Of a stretch of 6,149 nt of DNA, positions 1 through 5,811 are shown piece by piece. Position 1 is the first letter of the stretch; every line of letters begins with the position of its first letter. A program made the translations under genes and the position numbers. The DNA is from Betaproteobacteria bacterium (GTDB lineage: Bacteria > Pseudomonadota > Gammaproteobacteria > Burkholderiales > Burkholderiaceae_E): the NCBI GenBank assembly GCA_009925965.1, contig RFPW01000135.1:1-6149 (forward strand), written 5' to 3'. The notes below the pieces were generated by a model. That model was not told the DNA's origin. It saw only the letters and a list, made by a program, of their open reading frames with translations, and did no database searches.

Positions 1-795
1 TGGGTCGACCGAGACGCTGGCCTGATCGGGACGGTCGTTCTGGAAATGGGAGCGTCGTCTAACGCGTGCGCCGACTTGCAAGAAGGCGAGCGGGTCGTTC
101 TGATGGGGCCAACAGGAGCTCCAACTGCAATCCCGAGTGGCGAAACCGTCGTTCTAATTGGCGGTGGACTCGGTAACGCGGTCCTCTTCTCAATTGGCGC
201 CGCGATGCGAGCCGCTGGTTCGAGGGTGTTGTATTTCGCGGGATATCGAACCACCGCCGACCGCTTCCGGGTCGCTGATCTCGAGGCAGCCGCAGATACT
301 GTTGTCTGGTGCTGCGATGAAGCGCCAGGGTTCACGCCGGGCCGGGCTCAGGACTTCGCGTTTCAGGGCAATGTTGTCGAGGCCATGAAGGCCTATGGCG
401 AAGGGTTGTTGGGCCAGGCGGTCGGCATACCGATCCAATTGCAAGAGGCCAACCGACTGCTCGCGATTGGCTCAGACCGGATGATGGCCGCCGTGGCTAA
501 AGCCCGCCACCAAGTCCTCAAAAACGTTCTGCCGGCGGATCACATCGCCCTGGGCTCGATCAACTCTCCGATGCAATGCATGCTAAAGGGCGTCTGCGGG
601 CAATGTCTGCAATGGTTACGCGACCCCGAAACTGGGCAAACACGATTTGTCTTCAGCTGCCAAACCCAGGATCAGCCGCTCGATGCGGTCGATTTTGCCG
701 TGCTGCAACAGAGACTCGCGCAAAATCGACTGGAAGAATCCCAAACTCTGCACTGGCTCGACGCTTGCGTGCGAACAAATTCGCCAGCGATGTGA
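1..795 (+). CDS. FAD/NAD(P)-dependent oxidoreductase, C-terminal PyrK-like part (5' end cut by window edge)
   Basis: The frame is open from base 1, so the gene begins upstream and the ATG at 46 is internal; 264 residues are visible. The fragment resembles the ferredoxin-NADP reductase/PyrK fold: a flavin-domain end with a GPTGAPT turn, then a nucleotide-binding glycine loop GGGLGNA (fragment residues 54-60) followed by the NAD-domain stretch RVLYFAGY. Near the end, Cys193, Cys199, Cys202 and Cys220 form a C-x5-C-x2-C-x17-C cluster, in the place where PyrK proteins bind a [2Fe-2S] centre. From memory, this C-terminus (SPMQCM...CGQCLQ, then a CxxQDQ-type segment) belongs to long proteobacterial fusions in which a GltD-like FAD oxidoreductase precedes the PyrK-like module; that N-terminal half is outside the window, so the fusion is inferred. 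The likely role is electron transfer between NAD(P)H, flavin and an Fe-S centre in the cytoplasm; the substrate is unknown. The downstream gene has its own promoter candidate, so this is probably the last gene of its unit. Confidence 0.8.
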   Translation, partial: WVDRDAGLIGTVVLEMGASSNACADLQEGERVVLMGPTGAPTAIPSGETVVLIGGGLGNAVLFSIGAAMRAAGSRVLYFAGYRTTADRFRVADLEAAADTVVWCCDEAPGFTPGRAQDFAFQGNVVEAMKAYGEGLLGQAVGIPIQLQEANRLLAIGSDRMMAAVAKARHQVLKNVLPADHIALGSINSPMQCMLKGVCGQCLQWLRDPETGQTRFVFSCQTQDQPLDAVDFAVLQQRLAQNRLEESQTLHWLDACVRTNSPAM

Positions 796-826
796 GTATT
801 TAACGAAAATCAACCGAACTTCGACA

Positions 827-843
827 ATGTTGCATTGCAACAT
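827..843. promoter_or_regulatory. Perfect 8-1-8 inverted repeat, candidate PhaR-type operator
   Basis: The sequence ATGTTGCA-T-TGCAACAT is a perfect 8-bp inverted repeat around one central base. It overlaps the -35 hexamer of the candidate phaZ promoter, a position suited to repression. PhaR, the PHB-binding repressor of Paracoccus, Ralstonia and relatives, is known to bind TGC-rich sites near PHB genes, and this palindrome has a TTGCA/TGCAA core upstream of a PHB depolymerase gene. The symmetry and position are seen directly; assignment to PhaR is inference, and another dimeric regulator could use the site. Confidence 0.55.
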
Positions 844-863
844 CCTCCTGACGATCGCATAAT
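835..863 (+). promoter_or_regulatory. Candidate sigma70 promoter of phaZ
   Basis: A -35-like TTGCAA (835-840; 4 of 6 matches to TTGACA) and a -10-like CATAAT (858-863; 5 of 6 matches to TATAAT) are separated by exactly 17 bases. Transcription would start near 870, giving a leader of about 75 bases before the phaZ ATG. The local sequence is more AT-rich than the flanking genes, as expected for a promoter. The -35 lies within the inverted repeat at 827-843. Confidence 0.5.
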
Positions 864-890
864 TCTGCTGGCTTCACTTTGTTTTTCAGA

Positions 891-913
891 ATCCCACCAG
901 GCCCCGGTGGGGT
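891..913 (+). other. GC-rich hairpin in the phaZ leader
   Basis: CCCACC (893-898) can pair with GGTGGG (906-911) across a 7-base loop, and the stem can extend by a T-G and an A-T pair to 891/913. It lies between the candidate promoter and the phaZ ribosome-binding site. No T-run follows, so it is not a standard intrinsic terminator. It may be a leader or processing structure, or simply chance in GC-rich DNA. Confidence 0.3.
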
Positions 914-945
914 CAGTCTGATTTCCTCGGGCAAGGAATCCTTCG

Positions 946-2271
946 ATGCTCTACCAGGTCCGTGAAATGCAGCGTGCGTTGCTGAATCCGCTCTCCAACT
1001 GGGCGGACTCGGTCTCCAAGCTCTACGCCAACCCATACAGCCCTTTCTCCTACATGCCGATGGCGCGACGCTATGCAGCCGGGCTTGAACTCCTGCATCG
1101 CCTCGGGAAAGACTACAACAAGCCAGCTTGGGGTCTCGACAGTACCCTCGTTGACGGCGTTGAAGTTCCAGTTTTCGAGCGTGTCGAGACCGTTAAACCG
1201 TTTTGCCGTCTGCTCAAATTCGAGCGCATCCTTCCCGAATCCATGGCGACCCGCCAGCGTGATCCGTCGGTTCTCATTGTTGCGCCGCTCTCCGGCCACC
1301 ATGCGACGTTGCTACGCGACACCGTCCGGGCCATGCTTCCGGCCCACGAGGTCTATGTGACCGACTGGCTCGATGCCCGAATGGTGCCGCTGACCGCCGG
1401 CCCCTTTCACCTCGATGATTACGTTGACTACATCATCCAGTTCATCCGCCGCCTTGGCCCCGATCTGCATGTCATCTCTGTCTGCCAGCCGACGGTGCCT
1501 GTATTGGCTGCATTCTCGATCATGTCGACGCTCGAAGACGAAGCGATCCCGCGTTCGATGACCATGATGGGCGGCCCGATCGACTCGCGGCGTAGCCCTA
1601 CCGAAGTCAACAATCTGGCCGAAACCCACAGCATCCAGTGGTTCGAGAAAAACCTCATTCACGAAGTCCCGAACAAGTACCCGGGGGCAGGGCGTCTTGT
1701 TTACCCTGGTTTTCTTCAGCACACGGGCTTCGTGGCGATGAACCCTGACCGACACTTCCGCTCGCATTGGGACTTTTATAAGGACCTCGTGCGCGGAGAT
1801 CTGGAGGACGTCGACTCCCACATCAAATTTTATGACGAATACAACGCGGTCCTCGACCTTCCGGCTGAGTACTACTTAGAGACCGTTGAAAAGGTTTTCC
1901 AGGAGCATCTGCTGCCTCTGGGTTTGTGGGATGTCGTGTTTGAGGGCCACACCATCCGGGTCGCCCCGGAGGACATCACGGTGCCCTCGCTGCTCACGAT
2001 TGAGGGCGAACTGGATGACATCTCGGGCAGTGGACAGACCGAAGCCGCACAGAATCTTTGTCGAAATATTCCGGAGAGCCGGCGGCACCATTTGACGGTC
2101 GAAGGCGCCGGACACTACGGTATTTTCAGCGGTCGACGCTGGCGCGAGACGATTCAACCAAGAATTGCCCGCTTCATCCGCGAATCCATTGCAAAAACCC
2201 CCACGGTTTCGACTGCTGCCGAAACCCCAGCGGCACCGACCAAGACGCGCGCCCGCCGGGTATCGGCCTGA
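946..2271 (+). CDS. phaZ: Intracellular polyhydroxybutyrate depolymerase
   Basis: This 441-residue protein degrades intracellular amorphous poly(3-hydroxybutyrate) granules, releasing hydroxybutyrate units for energy and carbon. The N-terminus (MLYQVREMQR...) and overall length match the Ralstonia eutropha PhaZ1 family, an alpha/beta-hydrolase in which cysteine replaces the usual lipase-box serine. Here the nucleophile is Cys180 in the elbow SVCQP; the likely acid is Asp357 in GELDD and the base His390 in GAGHYG. The Asp-His spacing of 33 equals that of the Asp355/His388 pair I recall for R. eutropha PhaZ1. There is no signal peptide, which fits action on intracellular granules. The last ~25 residues are an Ala/Thr/Pro-rich basic tail that looks disordered. 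The ATG start has an AAGGA ribosome-binding site at 933-937, 8 bases upstream. A promoter candidate and a palindrome lie upstream, so regulation by PHB level through PhaR is plausible. Confidence 0.95.
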   Translation: MLYQVREMQRALLNPLSNWADSVSKLYANPYSPFSYMPMARRYAAGLELLHRLGKDYNKPAWGLDSTLVDGVEVPVFERVETVKPFCRLLKFERILPESMATRQRDPSVLIVAPLSGHHATLLRDTVRAMLPAHEVYVTDWLDARMVPLTAGPFHLDDYVDYIIQFIRRLGPDLHVISVCQPTVPVLAAFSIMSTLEDEAIPRSMTMMGGPIDSRRSPTEVNNLAETHSIQWFEKNLIHEVPNKYPGAGRLVYPGFLQHTGFVAMNPDRHFRSHWDFYKDLVRGDLEDVDSHIKFYDEYNAVLDLPAEYYLETVEKVFQEHLLPLGLWDVVFEGHTIRVAPEDITVPSLLTIEGELDDISGSGQTEAAQNLCRNIPESRRHHLTVEGAGHYGIFSGRRWRETIQPRIARFIRESIAKTPTVSTAAETPAAPTKTRARRVSA

Positions 2272-2308
2272 CTCTGATCGATTCTGATTGATTCTTGCCT
2301 GAGCTCGT

Positions 2309-2938
2309 TTGGACGCAGTACTGAACGCCCGAATCGAGGCAATTGACGCCTTACTGCCGCAGACGCAGTGTCGGCGATGTGGCTTTGAAGCCTGCCGCCC
2401 ATACGCCGAGGCATTGGCACGAAACGAAACCCTTCCGAACCGCTGCCCCCCCGGCGGCGACGAGGGTGCGGCCCGCCTGGCAGCGTTCCTCAATCGGCCA
2501 GCCACTCCCGTGGATCGGTCGTGCGGCGAACCCGGTCCGCTCAAAGTCGCACGGATTCGCGAAGCTGACTGTATTGGTTGCACCAAATGCATTCTGGCCT
2601 GCCCAGTCGACGCAATCTCGGGTGCGTCGCGGTGGATGCACGCCGTCATCGAGTCACGTTGCACCGGTTGCGAACTCTGTTTGCCGCCCTGCCCGACCGA
2701 CTGCATCGAAATGGTTGAGGCCGACACGTCAGAATCCTGGACCTCTGAGCAGGCAAACGCTGCTCGATCGCGCCTCGAAGCCCGCATGCGGCGACTCAAT
2801 AAGGTCCAGGCGCGCAGTCTTGAGACCCCCGAAGACCGTCGGCGGGCACTGGTCGCACAGGCGCTCGAGCGCGCCACCCAACGGCGCAATTTAGCGCGCG
2901 AAGTCAGCGCGCCTGCGATCCCAGGTTCGCCGGCTTAA
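2309..2938 (+). CDS. rnfB: Soluble RnfB-like polyferredoxin (electron transport complex subunit B family)
   Basis: The 209-residue protein has three visible Fe-S motifs. Cys21, Cys24, Cys29 and Cys46 (C-x2-C-x4-C-x16-C) match the RnfB/Fe4S domain. Two classical ferredoxin [4Fe-4S] motifs follow: Cys88/91/94/98 and Cys118/121/124/128, each closing with CP. The remaining ~75 residues are Arg/Glu-rich and probably helical. Unlike enterobacterial RnfB there is no N-terminal membrane segment: the protein begins almost directly with the first cluster domain, as I recall for short betaproteobacterial versions. It should carry low-potential electrons in the cytoplasm; whether it serves a membrane Rnf/Rsx complex cannot be told, as no other rnf gene is present. 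The start is TTG at 2309, because an in-frame stop lies at 2300-2302 and no ATG or GTG precedes the first cluster; only a weak TGAG lies 5 bases upstream. The gap to phaZ is 37 bases, to nth 12 bases. Confidence 0.88.
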   Translation: MDAVLNARIEAIDALLPQTQCRRCGFEACRPYAEALARNETLPNRCPPGGDEGAARLAAFLNRPATPVDRSCGEPGPLKVARIREADCIGCTKCILACPVDAISGASRWMHAVIESRCTGCELCLPPCPTDCIEMVEADTSESWTSEQANAARSRLEARMRRLNKVQARSLETPEDRRRALVAQALERATQRRNLAREVSAPAIPGSPA

Positions 2939-2950
2939 ACACCCCGCGGC

Positions 2951-3592
2951 ATGAAACTCGCCCATCGTCAGGCCCTGTTCGAGCGTTTTGCGGCCGCAAA
3001 CCCAACGCCCACGACCGAGCTGCTATGGACAACGCCTTTTGAGTTGCTCGCTGCAGTGCTTTTATCGGCGCAGGCCACCGACCGCAGCGTTAATCTCGCG
3101 ACTCGAACGCTTTTCGAGGTCGCCAACACACCCGCTTCGATTCTGGCGCTCGGGGTCGACGGATTGATCCCACATATTCAAACGATCGGGTTATTTCGCA
3201 GCAAGGCACGTCACCTGATTGAAACTTGCCGGATCCTGATCGAAGAGCACGCTGGCATTGTGCCGGGCAACCGGGAGGCACTTGAACGCCTGCCCGGGGT
3301 TGGTCGCAAGACCGCTAATGTGGTGCTCAACACGGCGTTTCGCGAACCGACGATGGCAGTCGACACGCATATTTTTCGGGTGGCTAACCGGACTGCGTTG
3401 GCAAAGGGAAAAACCCCTCTCGCGGTGGAGTTGGGACTTCTCAAAAGGATTCCGCCCACCTATCTGCAGGATGCACACCACTGGCTTATTCTTCATGGCC
3501 GATATATTTGCAAAGCCCGCCGCCCCGAATGCTGGCGCTGCCCGGTGATTGACCTCTGCGGTTTTCGCGATAAGGTGCCAGCCCCGCTATGA
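2951..3592 (+). CDS. nth: Endonuclease III (DNA glycosylase/AP lyase)
   Basis: The 213-residue protein removes oxidised pyrimidines from DNA and cleaves the abasic strand in base excision repair. The helix-hairpin-helix LPGVGRKTA contains the catalytic Lys120, and Asp138 lies in VDTH; both fall at the same positions as in E. coli Nth. The C-terminal [4Fe-4S] loop is intact: Cys187, Cys194, Cys197 and Cys203 (C-x6-C-x2-C-x5-C), again matching E. coli numbering, which supports the ATG at 2951. No strong ribosome-binding site is visible, so translation may depend on coupling to the rnfB-like gene ending 12 bases upstream. Its stop overlaps the next start (ATGA at 3589-3592). In enterobacteria nth also follows rnf genes (rsxE), so the link between Rnf-type proteins and Nth recurs. 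Confidence 0.97.
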   Translation: MKLAHRQALFERFAAANPTPTTELLWTTPFELLAAVLLSAQATDRSVNLATRTLFEVANTPASILALGVDGLIPHIQTIGLFRSKARHLIETCRILIEEHAGIVPGNREALERLPGVGRKTANVVLNTAFREPTMAVDTHIFRVANRTALAKGKTPLAVELGLLKRIPPTYLQDAHHWLILHGRYICKARRPECWRCPVIDLCGFRDKVPAPL

Positions 3593-4041
3593 GCCTATTC
3601 AATCCATCGCGCGACGAGGTTCGGCGATTTTTTGTCGACACCTGGCGAAAAGTCGTGGAGCGGCTCCCGCTGACGCCAATGGAGATGCTCGCGCGCGACC
3701 GAATGCTGCTCCATCCCGAATACCACCCGTTGTTGAACGCCGGCGAATCTTCACTAGAACACGAGTTCACGCCCGAGACCGGTCAGACCAATCCATTTCT
3801 GCACCTGTCTCTGCATTTGGCGATTGCTGAGCAACTGCAGATTGACCAGCCCCAGGGCTTGCGATCGGCTTACCAGCAACTGGTCGCATCGGGACACTCT
3901 GAACATGAGGCTGAGCACGTCATTCTGGACTGCCTCGCCGAGACCCTCTGGCGATCGCAACGCGATCGAGCGGAGCCCGATGGTCTTGCGTATATCCGAT
4001 GTGTTCAGTCCCACGCCAAACAACCCATGGCTGGGACTTAA
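3589..4041 (+). CDS. DUF1841 family protein of unknown function
   Basis: This 150-residue soluble protein matches my recollection of the DUF1841 family: N-terminal FNPSR...VRRFF..W, then HPEYH (42-46), NPFLHLSLHLAIAEQ (68-82), IDQP, and a C-terminal helix with HEAEH (106-110) and CLAETLW (115-121). It appears mostly helical, without signal peptide or membrane segment. HEAEH fits the HExxH metal-binding pattern, and further histidines (42, 46, 72, 76) with Glu81 and Glu118 could supply ligands; metal binding is only inference. The start codon overlaps the nth stop by four bases (ATGA), indicating translational coupling. The order rnfB-like, nth, DUF1841 is one I associate with Betaproteobacteria, hinting at a role near Fe-S or redox repair functions. 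I know of no established function. Confidence 0.88.
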   Translation: MSLFNPSRDEVRRFFVDTWRKVVERLPLTPMEMLARDRMLLHPEYHPLLNAGESSLEHEFTPETGQTNPFLHLSLHLAIAEQLQIDQPQGLRSAYQQLVASGHSEHEAEHVILDCLAETLWRSQRDRAEPDGLAYIRCVQSHAKQPMAGT

Positions 4042-4061
4042 GTCAGCGGGTCGGGCATCGG

Positions 4062-4553
4062 ATGAGAACTCTATCTCTGGTCATTATGGGGGTGGCCGGA
4101 TGCGGCAAGTCAACCCTGGCGGCCCTTGTCGCGAGCGAACTCGGCCTACAGCTGGTGGAAGGCGATGACCATCACCCTGCGCACAATCGCCAAAAAATGC
4201 GGGCTGGCATTCCCCTGACGGACGAAGACCGCGCGGGCTGGCTGGATAGCTTGGTCCAATTGCTTCGCGACAACCCTGGCGGGCAAGTTGTGACCTGCTC
4301 GGCCTTGCGTCGACTTTACCGTGATCGCCTGCGGGCGGCCGTGCCCGACCTGCGTTTCGTGCACCTCGAAATTGAGCCCGAGGAGGCACTCAGGCGCGTG
4401 TCGTCTCGAGGCTCCCACTTCTTTGGGCCAGGGCTGGTCGAAAGCCAATTTGCGACACTTGAATCCCCTGCCCAGGAAACGGGGGTTTTGTGCCTGCCCG
4501 CCGTTGATCCACCTGAGGAGCTCGCAGCGCAAGTTGCCACCTGGTTGCGCTAG
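4062..4553 (+). CDS. gntK: Gluconokinase (GntK/IdnK family)
   Basis: The 163-residue cytoplasmic kinase phosphorylates D-gluconate to 6-phosphogluconate using ATP, feeding the pentose phosphate or Entner-Doudoroff route. It has the P-loop GVAGCGKS (residues 10-17), the family motif EGDDHHPAHN (33-42) followed by KM..G.PL.D.DR..WL (45-61), the TCSALRR segment (78-84) with YRD.LR, and SHFF (118-121) before the QF.TLE.P signature. Length is typical. The open frame extends upstream to an ATG at 3999, but that would overlap DUF1841 by 43 bases and add 21 residues foreign to the family; ATG 4062, shortly before the P-loop strand and 20 bases after the DUF1841 stop, is preferred although its ribosome-binding site is weak. 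No gluconate permease, edd, eda or gntR is nearby, so it is probably expressed with the upstream run rather than from a dedicated gluconate operon. Confidence 0.93.
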   Translation: MRTLSLVIMGVAGCGKSTLAALVASELGLQLVEGDDHHPAHNRQKMRAGIPLTDEDRAGWLDSLVQLLRDNPGGQVVTCSALRRLYRDRLRAAVPDLRFVHLEIEPEEALRRVSSRGSHFFGPGLVESQFATLESPAQETGVLCLPAVDPPEELAAQVATWLR

Positions 4554-4618
4554 GGCGAGCAGGGCGAGCCAGGGCCAGCTAAGCGGCCAGCTAGGCGGCC
4601 AGCTAAGCGGCCAGCTGG
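4552..4618. repeat. Short tandem repeats in the convergent gap between gntK and the ATP-grasp gene
   Basis: Two adjoining repeat tracts are visible. First, three imperfect 9-10 base units starting AGGGCGAGC (4552, 4561, 4571). Second, about 3.8 copies of a 12-base unit GGCCAGCTAAGC (4573-4584, 4585-4596 with one change, 4597-4608, then a partial copy to 4618). The final copy ends in the palindrome CCAGCTGG (4611-4618). CCAGCT units can pair with the terminal AGCTGG, so hairpins are possible, but no T-run follows on either strand and a standard terminator is not evident. The array supplies the stop codon (4603-4605) and last residues of the minus-strand gene. Confidence 0.85.
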
Positions 4619-5802
4619 TGCGAATTCGGGACGTCGCCGCGCCAATCCAGATCGCTCGTGGCCACTTCGCCAAAGCTCACGCCCGCCCGATTGGCCGCTG
4701 CGATGATCGGCCAGGCGGTGTAGGGCATCCCCAAAAGTGGCCAGGGATCGCTGCGGCTCCAGGACACATCCGGGGTCGAAAACAATTGGGCCAGTCCCTG
4801 AAAGAGCGTGCGCCCGAGCGGCTTTTTTTGGACCTCGGTCAGACAGGCCCAAAATTGCTGAAGCCGACGCTCCGGGCGTAAGCGTATCTGCTCCACCGAC
4901 GCGGGGCTGATCATGGCCGCCCCCAAATCGGCCTGCGCGAAGAAATGAATTCCACTCGTCGCCCGCGGATTGCACTCGATCGCAAACGGATAGCCCGAGG
5001 CATCGACCACAAAATCAAACGAAAGAAATCCGCTCCAGTGCGTGGCCTTGGCGAAGGCGTGAACCCAGTCCTCGATAACAGGGTGCTCCACCCGGTCAAA
5101 GGCGACCGCAACCGACCCCGAAAGTTGAGCCGCCCGGTACACGACAGTCCCGAGGCAACGCCCCTCGTGGATCACACTGCAAGTGCTGTGGACCGACCCT
5201 TCGATCCAGGCCTGGGCAATGAGACCAGGACCGGTTGAATGGTCTAGCGCGTCGGCGAGTGATTGAAAGGTCCGAACCCCCCGGCCACCGCAGGACAGCC
5301 GGGGCTTGACGACAACTGGGCCAGAAAATTCGGCCGTTCCCGGCAATGCGATCGTTTTCGGTACCGACAAACCTAATGATTCTGAATATTCGATAAATCC
5401 GAATTTATCGTACAGCGTTCGAACCTGATCCGGAGGCATCGTGAACAAACGGACGCCACTGCGATGCAAGGCCTCGTGAAGCGCTGTCACATGCATCGTT
5501 TCTTCAGAAACCGGGACGACCAGCTCAACCGATTCATCGTCGATGATTTGGTGCAAGTCACGAAGGTATTGGTCCGGATCGAGCGTAGGCGCAGTGACCC
5601 GAAACGATCGACTGACGGCGCGCGAAGCGCCCGTCAAATGACGCGCATAGGGTTCGGCAACAATCACCCTCCAGCCGGACGCATGGAGTGCACGCGCAAT
5701 ATCAAGCGCCTTGGGCAAGCGCCCGAGTGTGATCAGGGCGGTTTTGGCCATTGACGCATTCAATGCGGTCGATGCGGTCGATGCGGTCGATACATCTCCC
5801 AT
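4603..5802 (-). CDS. ATP-grasp domain protein (carboxylate-amine ligase-like)
   Basis: The 399-residue protein has an ATP-grasp layout. An N-terminal nucleotide-like fold begins at TALITLGRLPKALDIARAL (21-39). The lid region includes YDKFGFIEYSESLGLSVPKT (131-150), the ATP-binding strand VVVKPRLSCGGRGV (163-176, Lys166 plus glycine loop) and AQAWIEG (196-202). Probable metal ligands are Asp263, Glu276 and Asn278, the last two in ECNPR (276-280). Such enzymes join a carboxylate to an amine or thiol through an acyl-phosphate; the substrates here are unknown. About 110 residues after the domain are unassigned. The start at 5802 has a purine-rich site (AAGGGGAG) just upstream, overlapping the P450 stop. 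An alternative start at Met18 (codon 5749-5751) lacks such a site but would remove the (Ser-Thr-Ala)3 stretch and begin like a typical family member. It follows the P450 gene by 9 bases and is surely co-transcribed. Confidence 0.85.
   Translation of the reverse strand: MGDVSTASTASTALNASMAKTALITLGRLPKALDIARALHASGWRVIVAEPYARHLTGASRAVSRSFRVTAPTLDPDQYLRDLHQIIDDESVELVVPVSEETMHVTALHEALHRSGVRLFTMPPDQVRTLYDKFGFIEYSESLGLSVPKTIALPGTAEFSGPVVVKPRLSCGGRGVRTFQSLADALDHSTGPGLIAQAWIEGSVHSTCSVIHEGRCLGTVVYRAAQLSGSVAVAFDRVEHPVIEDWVHAFAKATHWSGFLSFDFVVDASGYPFAIECNPRATSGIHFFAQADLGAAMISPASVEQIRLRPERRLQQFWACLTEVQKKPLGRTLFQGLAQLFSTPDVSWSRSDPWPLLGMPYTAWPIIAAANRAGVSFGEVATSDLDWRGDVPNSHQLAA
5762..5788. repeat. In-frame 9-bp tandem repeat encoding (Ser-Thr-Ala)3
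   Basis: Three consecutive copies of GATGCGGTC (plus-strand reading) occupy 5762-5770 (first base differs), 5771-5779 and 5780-5788. Read on the minus strand they encode the Ser-Thr-Ala repeats at residues 5-13 of the ATP-grasp protein. The unit is three codons, so copy-number changes would lengthen or shorten the N-terminus without shifting the frame. Confidence 0.9.
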
Positions 5803-5811
5803 CGACTCCCC

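Noticed and set aside
46..48. ATG at 46 as the true start of the first gene
   Set aside because: The frame continues open to base 1 with family-like residues, and the protein would begin in the middle of the flavin domain.
681..693. 13-base CGATGCGGTCGAT in the first gene, identical to part of the 9-bp repeat at 5762-5788
   Set aside because: It encodes ordinary protein sequence (Asp-Ala-Val-Asp) in a different gene and strand context; common codons explain it.
1312..1821. 169-codon minus-strand frame inside phaZ
   Set aside because: It is antisense to the catalytic core of phaZ, with no recognisable domain or own ribosome-binding site.
2273..2292. Two copies of a 10-base unit (TCTGATCGAT/TCTGATTGAT) after phaZ
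   Set aside because: Only two imperfect copies in a 37-base gap, with no dyad symmetry or T-run; likely chance.
1876..2889. 337-codon open frame on the minus strand
   Set aside because: It lies antisense to the end of phaZ and most of the rnfB-like gene, both certain by motifs; the translation is Arg/Ser/Ala-rich with no family resemblance, typical of shadow frames in GC-rich DNA.
3999..4061. Longer gntK start at 3999
   Set aside because: It overlaps DUF1841 by 43 bases and adds residues not seen in gluconokinases, which start just before the P-loop strand.
4550..4975. 141-codon minus-strand frame over the repeat array
   Set aside because: It overlaps the ATP-grasp gene in another frame and its end is repeat-derived low complexity sequence.
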